Positions 1 through 8,346 of a DNA stretch of 14,128 nucleotides are shown here, piece by piece. A program made the translations under genes and the position numbers. Every line of letters begins with the position of its first letter. Position 1 is the first letter of the stretch. The notes beneath the pieces are model-generated. The model was not told the DNA's origin and made no database searches. It was given only the letters and a program-made list of their open reading frames with translations. The stretch is from Owenia fusiformis (lineage: Eukaryota; Annelida; Polychaeta; Sabellida; Oweniidae), in contig CAIIXF020000415.1 in assembly GCA_903813345.2 (NCBI GenBank), positions 1 to 14,128 of the forward strand, written 5' to 3'.

Positions 1-252
1 AAATAGTTACTTTTATCAATTATGAATTTACAGTATTCAAAACAAAATTAGGTCATTCAGATTAAAACTAAGGTCATTCAGTGCATTTAGTTATCCCAAC
101 GAACGAAGTTCAGTATGGATATAGTGAAGCCACTTTTTCGCAAAAATCATAAATTTTTCATTCTAAACCAAAGTGATTAATATTATTGTTTGAAATTTTG
201 GTAGTATATTCACAACACTTATCTATTTCACATATATTCTGTGTTTTTCATA

Positions 253-286
253 CTGACCCCCAGGGGCCGTGTATGGGGGGGGTCAG
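253..286. other. GC-rich hairpin
   Basis: CTGACCCCC at 253-261 is the exact reverse complement of GGGGGTCAG at 278-286, giving a 9-bp stem with a 16-nt loop. It stands out as GC-rich in AT-rich surroundings. It may be a remnant of a repeat end; there is no sign of a bacterial-type terminator function. Confidence 0.45.
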
Positions 287-540
287 GAAAACAGTAATTT
301 TCGCTAATTTTTAGATCTTTCTGAAGTATAGCTTTATTATACTCAAATGAAAGGCAATTAAGAGTAGATTGCAAATATTGTATCTTTTTTCTGATTCGAG
401 CCTTGTAAAATTCAAAATGGCCGTCTAATGTACGATTTCGCAATAATTTTTCGATCCCTTCAACAGGCCTGTCAACTGTCCCGCAATTTGCGTATTTGTC
501 ACGCATTTGCTGAAGAATTTGAAGTCACGCCAGTTATTTT

Positions 541-563
541 TGCGTGACAGAAAATGTCACGCA
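541..563. other. Perfect 9-bp hairpin, nested in a wider inverted repeat
   Basis: TGCGTGACA (541-549), a 5-nt loop GAAAA, and TGTCACGCA (555-563) form a perfect stem. A second inverted pair surrounds it: TGCGTATTTG at 488-497 against CAAATACGCA at 562-571. The two alternative pairings share the CA at 562-563, so they compete. Confidence 0.5.
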
Positions 564-1010
564 AATACGCATTTTACCTGGTAATTGTCAAGCAAAAATC
601 TTTCTGTAGAAAATTTTCGAAAAAAGATCGTCTTCACAGCAAAAATACGAACGACGGAAAAAAACGTACGCAATTCGTTCGGACTTTTCACGAGTATTAC
701 GGATATGTCACGCATTCCGTTCGAAATTTTTCTTAATTTTTCAATTTTAACCAAAGTAATGAGTATAATTGATTGGAATTCGGTAATTGATATTTTGTTC
801 GTTGGGATTTGCTACTCCGCGGAGTTGCCATTGTCTAGTTTTATTATGGAATTCATTCTTAGTATCATTTTAGGAGTATGTTAGGCTTCACTCATGAACA
901 TTTAAGTATATTGACCATTCATCAGTCCACATATTAAAACATCATTAAGGTAAAACACTAAGGGAAACATATTGAAAATGCATACCATGAAATAACCCCT
1001 AGATATATAA

Positions 1011-1071
1011 TACAGCGTGTCCAAAAAACACAACAAGCAAAAACATTGTAAAACAATAAAATCAGTGATAT
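1011..1071 (+). repeat. Left inverted-repeat arm of the 2-kb element
   Basis: This arm pairs with 2922-2989. The best block is 1026-1054 (core ACACAACAAGC), which matches the other arm at 27 of 29 positions. Confidence 0.7.
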
Positions 1072-1400
1072 AAGTGTAACCTTCAAGGGTTTCTAAAAAT
1101 GAGGCCTCTGAATGAGTCCAGCACCATTTGATTCAACTGATGTGAAAAAGTGTCATTATCAGGAATGCTGAAAGCTCTCCTTAAGTTTGACATGAAAGTT
1201 CAACTGATGAATGATCTAATGTATAAAGAGACAATATTATACTCCTCCCTCACCATTTATTAAGGTACCACTTTCAAAATCCAAGTCCAGCGTTTTTAAC
1301 CGCTTTGAGTTATGATGTACATATTGATTAGATGAAGCTACATGTACCACCTCAAGAATGGCTGTATTCTGCATCATATCTATATATATACAGATATATG

Positions 1401-1796
1401 AAAGGACGATTCTCGGTTTGGAGAACGAAGTTCATCAATCTAAATGAGCATTATCCCTGCTTCGGACAAATTTGATTTTTTTTACATAACATAGATTTGA
1501 ATGTCTTCTTTTGAATAGTCATAATTTAATTTGGGTAATATTTCTAGATTTTTCGCAAAAAAATATTCGCGCAGTACACTGATGAACTTCTTTCCCCAAA
1601 TCGAGATTTTGTAATTTGTTGAATCGGTCAAATTGAGCGTTATCCCTGCTTCAGACCAATTTGTTATTTTTACATCTTGTAGATCTAAATGTCCTCTTTT
1701 GAATATTCATAGTTTAATTTGGGTAATATTTCTATATTTTTCATGAAAAAAATTATTAGCCCAGGAGACTGTTCTCCAAACCGAGAATCGTCCTTT
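1401..1796. mobile_element. Nested MITE with perfect 26-bp ends and a duplicated core
   Basis: Positions 1401-1426 (starting AAAGGACGATTCTCGG) and 1771-1796 are perfect reverse complements over 26 bp. The interior is a tandem duplication. The block from about 1441 to 1567 (key motif TTATCCCTGCTTC) recurs at about 1630-1757, offset 189 bp, in the same orientation. A third, diverged copy of the end sequence lies between them at 1580-1608, inverted relative to the left end. The order is therefore end, core, inner inverted end, core, outer inverted end. There is no coding capacity. It sits inside the larger 1011-2989 element, so it probably inserted later. Confidence 0.75.
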
Positions 1797-2928
1797 AAGA
1801 ATCATACCTACTGATGGAAAAGCTTTCAAGGATAATAATGTTTATCAATTAACAACTCAAATGATACTAGGAGGAACAATTTTTAAATTACCACAGATGA
1901 CAATACTATTAGACTTATGACTTTTATACAAGAATCTTGCAAATTTACAATCTGGAACAATCATGTTCATATGCAGTATTAAAGTGGTAAATTACAGTGT
2001 ATTTCAACAGTTAAACTCAGAAATGGCAGGGAAAATATTTAACTTGACTTGTATACTGAAGTAACATGGTAAAAAGCTTTTTTTGAATTGACCTTTTCCA
2101 TATAAATGAAAAATAGATGGCATCATGGGTATGGGTAGAGCTTGGGTAGGGCTAGAATACATGTAAATGTATTGCCAGAGTTATTTAATTTCTTGATTTA
2201 AGAAGTAATTCCATTTGGATCAACTTAAAACATCATTGAAATGTAACTATATGATCTTATTGACATGTGGATTCAGGATTGTGATTTCACATAAAAATTG
2301 TGATCCTTGTAAGAGTAAATGAACTTCTGAAGGTTTTTCAGCATTGTGTCTATGGGGATTTAGCCCAACCTTTTTTAGACAACCAGAAAATCATTAGAAT
2401 TTGAATAATGGTAAATAACAGTGCAAATCAAAGTTGTTTTGAGAGAGAATTACTCACAGAATTCAAATATGCCATCAGATGGAAGAAAACGTTAGTTTTT
2501 AATGGTTAAAAGTAAATCTCATTAAAAACGAGAACAAGATTTCAAAGCTATATGGAAAAAGGACCATTGCATGCCATTAGAGAACATTAAGTTAAGAAAT
2601 AAAGTCATTTGAAATTGAATGCAATTCATGAAAAAGGTGAATTTTCACCAAAATGGCTGATATTTCAGGTGTGATTCCAAGAACCAAGACATCATCCTAG
2701 CAATCTGAAATTTTACAATAAAGTTAGTTACAGTAGTGTAAAAGGAATGGGAACCCATATGTGCTTAGCTCTCTGGTAAAAAAGTGAGATTTCTAAACAC
2801 CCTAACTCCCATGCATGCAAAATAATGATTATTCAGTGGTCAATGATCACATAATGAACAAATGACATATCATTGTAAAGATGAGACACGTAGCTTTATG
2901 ATAAACTTTGAAATTTATCTAATCATCA

Positions 2929-2989
2929 CTGTTTTTTTTTGGTTTTACAATGGTTCTGCTTGTTGTGTTTTTATTGGGATGCACTGTTA
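2929..2989 (-). repeat. Right inverted-repeat arm of the 2-kb element
   Basis: This is the reverse-complement partner of 1011-1071, with a T-rich run at its inner side (2932-2940). It ends GCACTGTTA, and TA at 2988-2989 is a possible target-duplication remnant. Confidence 0.7.
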
Positions 2990-3304
2990 TCATATGAAAA
3001 AGTCAATCTTAATCAAGGTGTTCTCAGCAATCTGGCAATAGTTTGATTACCTAAGTTGGTATTCACTTAGCTTTATCATAGACATTCAGCCTAGAGGAAA
3101 TATTAAAACATTATTATAAAAGGCAGGGCACAAATGGCAACATACTAAAATCACAAAACCCAGATATTCAACTCAAATCTCCAGTATATTATATATTAAT
3201 TTGGCATTTTCAAATAACAAATGTTAATTAAAGGTGATAGACTCTCCAATCTTATTAGCATTATTTTTCAAAATAACCAATTCGCATGAAATAATTAGGT
3301 GTCA

Positions 3305-3316
3305 GGGGGGGGGGGG
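3305..3316 (+). repeat. Poly-G run of 12
   Basis: Twelve consecutive G bases lie in AT-rich sequence. This is a mononucleotide tract whose length may vary between individuals or be misread in sequencing. Confidence 0.9.
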
Positions 3317-3390
3317 TTACAAGTTTAAAAGGCTTAGTTTCATTATTTCTTTGGGGAATTACCTTACTAGCAGGGTGAGAACTATCTCAG

Positions 3391-3489
3391 AAGCAGTGCC
3401 CCTTTAAATGGCTAAATGGATATTGATCCAGTCCATCAGCAATATATCATCTTCAGGGACAGGCATGAATGATGAATTAAAAATAGATT
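3391..3489 (+). repeat. 99-bp direct repeat, copy 1
   Basis: This matches 3550-3648 at about 92 of 99 positions without gaps, offset 159 bp. The shared lead-in (ACCTTACTAGCAG here, ACCTTACAAGCAG in copy 2) shows that the duplicated unit is larger. Copy 1 has an extra stretch of about 23 bp between that lead-in and the repeat body. The minus strand of both copies carries an ATG-initiated 20-codon-scale frame starting MPVPEDDILL that stops at the same TAA. This is probably an interspersed repeat rather than a gene. Confidence 0.85.
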
Positions 3490-3549
3490 AACCCATTTGT
3501 TTCTTCATTTAAAATGTTTTAATGTTCATTAATATGAAAACTACCTTAC

Positions 3550-3648
3550 AAGCAGCGTCCCTTTAAATAGCTAAATGGATATTGATCAAGTTCCTCAGCA
3601 ATATATCATCTTCAGGGACAGGCATGAATGATGAATTATAAATAGATT
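3550..3648 (+). repeat. 99-bp direct repeat, copy 2
   Basis: This is the second copy of 3391-3489, about 93% identical. It keeps the same minus-strand frame and stop but changes three residues in the middle of the peptide. Confidence 0.85.
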
Positions 3649-3730
3649 GGGTAAGACTACAATATAAGCCAAAGTGGTTCAAACTTTACATGGGGGCTTT
3701 AAGAATGCCATTTTGTACCAATAGGTCATT

Positions 3731-3765
3731 TTGATTCAAGATTCAAGATTTTATTGTGTTTCAAA
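3731..3765 (-). repeat. Possible 3' tail of a LINE on the minus strand
   Basis: GATTCAAGATTCAAGATTTT is a short tandem of GATTCAA followed by TTATTGTG. Read on the minus strand it gives CAATAAAATCTTGAATCTTGAATC. A short tandem 3' repeat of this kind is typical of CR1/L2-type LINE ends. I see no reverse transcriptase in the window, so this is inferred from the tail motif alone. Confidence 0.25.
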
Positions 3766-3888
3766 CCAAACACTTGGTTTCCTCTCAAAATCAATTACAA
3801 GACATTTACATATAATTATACAGTTAAAAAACAACATGCATTGTTTCACAAATACTATCATACAATCTAATTTTCTTTATCTACTATC

Positions 3889-3909
3889 TGATGATCATTT
3901 TGATCATCA
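3889..3909. other. Perfect 9-bp hairpin
   Basis: TGATGATCA (3889-3897) and TGATCATCA (3901-3909) form a perfect inverted repeat with a 3-nt TTT loop. No function is evident. Confidence 0.5.
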
Positions 3910-4073
3910 ATACTAAATGAAAGCTGTAAATAGTGTATAAACAACGCATTTTCAAATTCAATTTCAAATTTCCTTATTCTAAGGTGTCCACTACACATGT
4001 ATGAGTTAAATTGAGTACTCATTAAGCCTTAGTTAATGAAATTATCAAATTTGAAAACGACTTTTTTACTCAC

Positions 4074-4121
4074 CTCATGCACATAATACCTGCACTCATT
4101 GTTTTTGGATAGTCCATCTTC
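4074..4121 (-). CDS. Possible internal coding exon, unknown protein
   Basis: On the minus strand the segment lies between an acceptor (ATATCACCCTAG, with a weak pyrimidine tract) and a strong donor, GAG then GTGAGTAA. It is 48 nt, phase 0 at both ends, and reads EDGLSKNNECRYYVHE, a composition more protein-like than its surroundings. The codon just upstream in this frame would be TAG, formed by the acceptor itself, so the frame is open only if splicing occurs here. I do not recognise the protein and found no convincing partner exon on the minus strand. Short open segments with splice-like borders arise by chance in 14 kb of AT-rich DNA, so this is only a candidate. Confidence 0.25.
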
Positions 4122-4177
4122 CTAGGGTGATATCACCATATGTCTTGTTTTTAATTCAAATCAATTTGTTTTTATAG

Positions 4178-4211
4178 CCCTACATCCTGAATTAGGCATT
4201 TGGAGTTATTG
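4178..4211 (+). CDS. Possible 34-nt exon, unknown protein
   Basis: A pyrimidine-rich acceptor (TTTGTTTTTATAG) precedes it, and a near-consensus donor (TTG then GTAAGTG) follows. Two of the three frames contain a stop. The third, with two leading and two trailing bases, reads LHPELGIWSY. The splice-site pair is one of the better ones in the window, but the exon is very short. It lies only 57 bp from the minus-strand candidate at 4074-4121, so at most one of the two is likely to be real. Confidence 0.2.
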
Positions 4212-5149
4212 GTAAGTGTAAGCTGGCCTATCAATATACTACAACCTTATCCTCACATATAGTCCTGGAACTGGATAATAAGCAGTTTGTATAAGCTGAG
4301 AGTAGTAGTGGAAGCAGATGTTCCAGTAGTGGTTATTGACGGGGAATGGTATGTATAATTTTTTTCTTCCTGGCAGAGAGTCCATCCAAACTCAGCTCCA
4401 TCTATCCTCTACACTAAGATAATAAGATAAAAAGGTTTTTGTGTTGCTTTCTAGTTGTATTTGTTCACTATTTTGTTTGTTTATGAACCTGTTTAAATAA
4501 ATCTGAAGCTAACAGTTGAGTTAATCGAGTTGACAGATCACCAAAGTTTGCTCGTCATGCACCTGCGGAAACTTTTAATTAGGGCTAATGTTCAGTATTA
4601 ATATTTTTCTGAAAATATTTGCAATAATTAAATTTGTATTAAAATTGTTTGAAAAAGTTTAAGAGAAATTAGGAAACTGCCATGTCTCTTTGTGGAGGAT
4701 AGATATGCTTACACAACATACATAACCCACCTTACAATAGACATATAAATTTTCTCTTAACAGTATTATTTAGGGAAGTTCATGTATTAGCCTGATAGAG
4801 TAGATAGATAAATATTAGATGGATGGTTTGATAGATGTTGAAATTAAATATAACATTTAAAATGTATTTCTAAGTATCCAAAAACAATGTGTAAATTCTG
4901 TAAGGGAATAAGTAGTTCAAGGATGAGATGCATGCAAAGTTTTGGAATTTGGAGAATTTCAACATTTTTGAGAATTTAAATAATTTAGCATTTTGGATCT
5001 TAAGTAAATTCATCATTTGATACGATGTCACAGATTTATTGCAAGATAAATTGCCTGTATATTTAAGGCGGTAGTAAACAAATTGGAGAATTAATCATAC
5101 ATGTTGCTTAAATTGAAATGTGTGTGCTAACATTAATAAATGCAAATAT
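4212..5149. other. AT-rich non-coding stretch
   Basis: I see no supported gene or mobile element here. A short frame at 4256-4350 contains a protein-like segment but fails to join onward. Repeated TAGATAG or GATAGAT motifs near 4796-4835 are low-complexity sequence. Confidence 0.5.
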
Positions 5150-5475
5150 TTAATGCACAAGGGCAACATTTCAAAAACAGGTATTTGATTGAAATCACAA
5201 TTGGCAAAATTTGCATAAGGGCAAAATTGGAAAGCACAGAATCAATATTAAAAGGCATAAGCGCAAAATTTGAAAGCTAAGGCACAAGGGCAACATTTCA
5301 AAACACAAATGTTCAATAAAAGCACACGAGTCAACATTTGAAAGTACAAACTCAATATTAAAAGGCACAAGGGCATCAACTTAAAACACAGATATTTGAA
5401 TACAGGCCAAGCTGCAGTATCATTTGAAAGCTAAAGTCATGTTAAAAAGCGCAAGGGCAACATTTGAAAAAATCC
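5150..5475 (+). repeat. Degenerate minisatellite, period about 42 bp
   Basis: A motif like GGCACAAGGGCAACATTTGAAA recurs. Unit starts, taken as the G of GCACAAG or its variants, fall at about 5155, 5213, 5255, 5282, 5322, 5365, 5405 and 5449. Most spacings are 40-44 bp, with irregular steps of 58 and 27 bp. Several units share the second half AAAGCACAAACTCAATATTA. The copies are diverged and all face the same way. There are no stable spacers or conserved palindromic repeats, so it is a minisatellite and not a CRISPR array. The 700 bp after it shows nothing I recognise. Confidence 0.75.
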
Positions 5476-6185
5476 CCTAAAATTGATGATTTTGAGAATG
5501 AGTGCTTTAACTAATTTTATTCAAAACAGAGTAAAGTTGTTTGCATCTCATCCTTTTTTGTCTGTCAAATATGCTACCAGAACTTTTTCAAATTGATAAA
5601 ATTGAACAGAGGGTAGGAATAAAATTCTGTGTAAGAGTTACAAAATCAGCAGCAGAAACTGTGGAATGACGAGTGAAGAACAAAAAAGGGTCAGATCTGC
5701 TTCTTCACAGGACCATCAAGTACTATGGTGTAGCCCCACAGGCCTGAAATACTAAATATTCCAGCTGCTCTTTGCTATATGTAGAGCATGGATAGTGTAA
5801 CTTTGTGTCAATGAAAACCTTTATTGTTGCAATAATAGTAATGTATTTGTTACCATTTAAGCATAGCTAGTAATAGGTTAGGTAGGGATTTCATGCTTGA
5901 TGTAGCTCAAGCAATATGCTAAGATACAAGTACAGTATATCATAATGAATGTGAAAGATTAACACAAATTGAAGGCTCTATTCACACACACACTCAATGT
6001 TTCTCAACCAGACTCTCTGCCAGTTATCTACTGATTTCAGCTTATGAAATATGGGCATCAGTAACTAAGGTCGATGGACTTAAAATTTTATGAAGTTGTT
6101 AGTTGAGCTACACAAATAGAGCTCAAGAGGTATTTAAGAAAAATTGCATTAATTTGACTTTATATTGTTTTGGATATCTTTGCAG

Positions 6186-6215
6186 CTTCAGATCGATCAA
6201 TAGAGAGCTTTCGAT
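6186..6215 (+). CDS. Possible 30-nt microexon, unknown protein
   Basis: It lies between an acceptor with a T-rich tract (TTGTTTTGGATATCTTTGCAG) and a donor that matches consensus on the intron side (GAT then GTAAGTTA). Its length is a multiple of three. Two frames are open. One, with two leading bases, reads SDRSIESFR; the other, with one leading base, reads FRSINRELS. The first leaves one trailing base, which fits the candidate exon at 9416 in phase. A 30-nt exon cannot be established without transcripts. Confidence 0.22.
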
Positions 6216-6266
6216 GTAAGTTATTTGGTCAACTTGTACGTATACTTGTGCTTCTAAATAAAAATA

Positions 6267-6463
6267 CAGGGTGCTACATAATGAAAGCTATTACTCAAAA
6301 ATCTCCAGAGGTTGGACATAACATAACATTCAAATGCAAACCATTTGTGACTTTTATTATCACATGTGTGAGATCTCTTGGTCTAAAATGAAATAGGAAT
6401 TCCTATATGATATATACATTAAAGTCTATCCTAATTTTGGGATGAACATTATGAAACACCTTG
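6267..6463. mobile_element. Small MITE with TA target duplication
   Basis: The left end CAGGGTGCTACATAATG (from 6267) is the inverted counterpart of the right end, which read on the minus strand is CAAGGTGTTTCATAATG (ending 6463). The ends agree at 13 of 17 positions. TA flanks both sides (6265-6266 and 6464-6465), as expected for Tc1/mariner-type insertion. It is about 197 bp long and has no coding capacity. It begins about 50 bp after the candidate microexon. Confidence 0.6.
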
Positions 6464-6749
6464 TACAGATACTGGTGAGAGAGTTTATTATGCAATAAAT
6501 GGCTCGCTCCTGAAATCGCTAGCACAGATTGGATTGATTAACGTATCAAAATGGTAGTCGAAGTGTTTGATTGGATACTTTGCATATTCAGCTTATTAAT
6601 TTTGAATAGGGATCATGGTCCCTTGGTCGATACACATGCGTATGTTAGGCTTTACATGTAGATTCAATTTATAAGTTTACAATCATTGTCTACTATATAC
6701 CTTTTTATACATTCTAAACTTATATCTCAACTTAAACTTTTATAAGAAC
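6464..6749. other. Non-coding AT-rich stretch between two MITEs
   Basis: I see no gene or repeat here beyond a short imperfect palindrome, GGGATCATGGTCCC, near 6608-6621. Confidence 0.5.
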
Positions 6750-6956
6750 CAGTGTTCTCCACAGTTTTTTTTTGTCAAGTGGGTGCAAAATTCTCATTCT
6801 CACAATTCAGACCAAAATTGGTCAAAATGTGCCCACTTTTCATGATTTTTCTCATTTTCAAGTTGGTGCAAATGGATTTTCAGGTGAGTGCAAGCATGTT
6901 TTAAAAATCTCAGATGGGGGCTGTGCCCACTTACCTTAATGCTGTGGGGATCACTG
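6750..6956. mobile_element. hAT-like non-autonomous element with 5-bp duplication
   Basis: The left end CAGTGTTCTCCACAG (6750-6764) and the right end, read inverted as CAGTGATCCCCACAG (6942-6956), agree at 13 of 15 positions. AGAAC lies directly outside both ends (6745-6749 and 6957-6961) as a 5-bp target duplication. CAGTG termini are typical of hAT elements; most hAT elements make 8-bp duplications, but 5-bp hAT families are known. At 207 bp it has no transposase. Inside are splice-donor-like sites on both strands: TTTTCAG then GTGAGTG on plus (GT at 6886) and TTAAG then GTAAGTG on minus. Confidence 0.72.
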
Positions 6957-6961
6957 AGAAC

Positions 6962-7485
6962 TGTGAAATAATCTACTCTGCTGTGTGATGAACCACGTTA
7001 AAGAGTCTTGTGTGTAGAACACCACGTCACAAGAGCTAGGTATTGAGTTGATAATGTACATATTACAATGATGTTACAGATATTACAATCACAGTCACTT
7101 ATTGATGAATGAGGTATAGAATTGGGAAACTATTTATGTCAACAAAGTACATGAAAATCAATTTCAAATTTCAAATTGATTTTAGTGTGACAAGACCCTT
7201 TAAAGTCAAAGTTTACATACCATATACGTTTTTGAAACAACTTTTATCGAAAGCTCTCTAATCATACTGTTTTTTTAGAGGACATAATTTCCTCTTTAAG
7301 GAATGAATTTTGTGTTTTTTTTTCTTTTATTTGAGGCTTCCATTTTTAATTAAAGGCTTATTGTTATAGGTTCCCATTGATGATGCAATAGAGAGATTTG
7401 CATATTTAACCACTAAAGGACTTGATGACATAATAGAATTCTGTTGACTATTTTCCATAAGAAATTTAATTAAGTTTAAATAATG
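6962..7485. other. Non-coding stretch with one hairpin
   Basis: The only feature I can support is the inverted repeat AAAATCAATTT (7154-7164), an 8-nt loop, and AAATTGATTTT (7173-7183), a perfect 11-bp stem. The rest is AT-rich with no supported gene. Confidence 0.5.
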
Positions 7486-8068
7486 CACCATTCAAAAGTT
7501 TGCCTGAGACCCCCCACGCAGGGAGGTTTGGGAATTTGATTTGTAATATTGTCCCCCGGGATAGGTATTTGATTTGCACGTCCCTGTGAGTGGGGATTTT
7601 TGTCGAAATAGTTTTTTGTCGAGCTTGCTCTCGCCCTGGCCCTCTTAAAAAAATTGCACTTCCGCGTTCTACTTGTATTCCTTGCCTTGTTATAGTTCAA
7701 TCAGAATAAAATGGAGGGAGGTATTAAAGTAAAAAGCCAATATAGTTTGCCTTATATAGGGATATATATAAAATATGTTATTGCATAAAGTACCATTTAA
7801 GCATAGAGCACTTTCGAAAAATAGTACGTTCCCTAATTAAAATACTGATAAAAAGAAAGTACTGCACGTGTATTCCTCAACAATCATGAGCATTTGCCTG
7901 CTAACAAGGGTCTGGGCCCGGGGATCGGGAATTTTTGATCAGATTATTACTTCCAGAGAGGGGAAATTGACACATTTATTTGGCCAATGACGGGGTGAGG
8001 ATGTTAAATTCCCCATTCATGCCAATGGGAGGAGGGGGGGGGGGTCTCTCACAAACGTTTGAATGGTG
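7486..8068. mobile_element. Inverted-repeat DNA transposon remnant of about 580 bp
   Basis: CACCATTCAAAAGTTTG with a C-rich block at 7486-7512 pairs with the reverse complement of 8037-8068 (CACCATTCAAACGTTTG, then a C-run). The similarity continues inward in degenerate form, for example GGGAATTTGA near 7530 against the inverse of 8010-8020. These are therefore long decayed arms. Because of the inversion, both arms encode QTFEWCI in their outward frames, which makes the reading frames at 7476-7700 and 7980-8192 by-products of the repeat. The outer boundary is uncertain by a few bases (TAATG on the left, TATAA on the right), and I could not fix a target duplication. No transposase is present. 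Confidence 0.65.
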
Positions 8069-8240
8069 TATAAGTCATTCTGCTGTAAGCCTATTCGGTT
8101 TTCCAAATTTTCTCCAAACATTGAGTTTTTTTAGTTTAAAAAGTTTTAAAACATGGATATCTACTCAGGTGATATTGTCATGGAATATTTGATTTGAGTT
8201 GGGTGGATATGGGGCTGATGGTGGACTGCGACTGGGATAA

Positions 8241-8270
8241 TACAGGGTGGTCAAAAAATGGCAACCCTGC
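8241..8270 (-). repeat. Terminal repeat of a mariner-superfamily element
   Basis: TACAGGGTGGTCAAAAAATG is the kind of terminus, adjoining TA, seen in Tc1/mariner relatives. It lies about 100 bp beyond the stop codon of the minus-strand transposase remnant, so it is the 3' end of that element. I found no inverted partner downstream to 9360, so the other end is lost or too diverged to see. Confidence 0.5.
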
Positions 8271-8346
8271 ATTTTCCTCATATCTTTGTCATTTTAAGAA
8301 ATAACTTCCTGATATTTCACATATTTGTAGAACATATAATTTCCTA

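Larger units (their letters stand above)
93..808. repeat. Possible old element with short inverted ends and internal direct repeat
   Basis: A 12-bp block, ATCCCAACGAAC at 93-104, recurs as a perfect reverse complement at 797-808. Inside, 150-188 and 733-771 are direct copies matching at about 31 of 39 positions; both contain a T-rich run followed by AACCAAAG. The motif GTCACGC occurs four times between 497 and 712. These signs suggest a decayed mobile element or a pair of repeat fragments. The ends are short and I see no target duplication or protein, so the boundaries are tentative. The rest of 1-1010 is AT-rich sequence in which I recognise nothing; the overlapping reading frames of 60-99 codons at 554-884 look like chance. 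Confidence 0.2.
1011..2989. mobile_element. Tc1/mariner-like element with long inverted ends, no transposase seen
   Basis: The left end begins TACAGCGTGTCCAAAAAA, and the right end read on the minus strand begins TAACAGTGCATCCC. Both resemble Tc1/mariner termini next to a TA target. Within the ends, 1026-1054 and 2942-2970 are inverted copies over 29 nt with two mismatches. Weaker inverted similarity continues inward past CAGTGATA (1063-1070) and its partner near 2922-2930. The element is about 1.98 kb, of which 396 bp is a nested insertion. I translated parts of the interior and saw no transposase motif, so I call it non-autonomous or badly decayed. Outside the nested insertion I recognise nothing in the interior. 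Confidence 0.65.

Noticed and set aside
554-884. Overlapping open frames of 60-99 codons on both strands
   Set aside because: They overlap each other, have no domain or splice context, and lie in AT-rich sequence with internal repeats, so they are most likely chance.
4256-4350. Possible exon reading LYKLRVVVEADVPVVVIDGE before a GTATGT donor
   Set aside because: The upstream acceptor is poor, and joining it to the next plausible acceptor (near 4376) makes a stop codon at the junction.
5150-5475. Repeat array as a CRISPR
   Set aside because: The units are diverged, spacing varies from 27 to 58 bp, there are no unique spacers of equal length, and the surroundings are eukaryotic.
6170-6391. 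73-codon frame
   Set aside because: Most of it runs through the MITE at 6267-6463; only the first 30 nt behind the acceptor are kept as a microexon candidate.
7476-8192. Frames of 74 and 70 codons at the two ends of the 7486-8068 element
   Set aside because: They are by-products of the inverted arms, as shown by the shared QTFEWCI.
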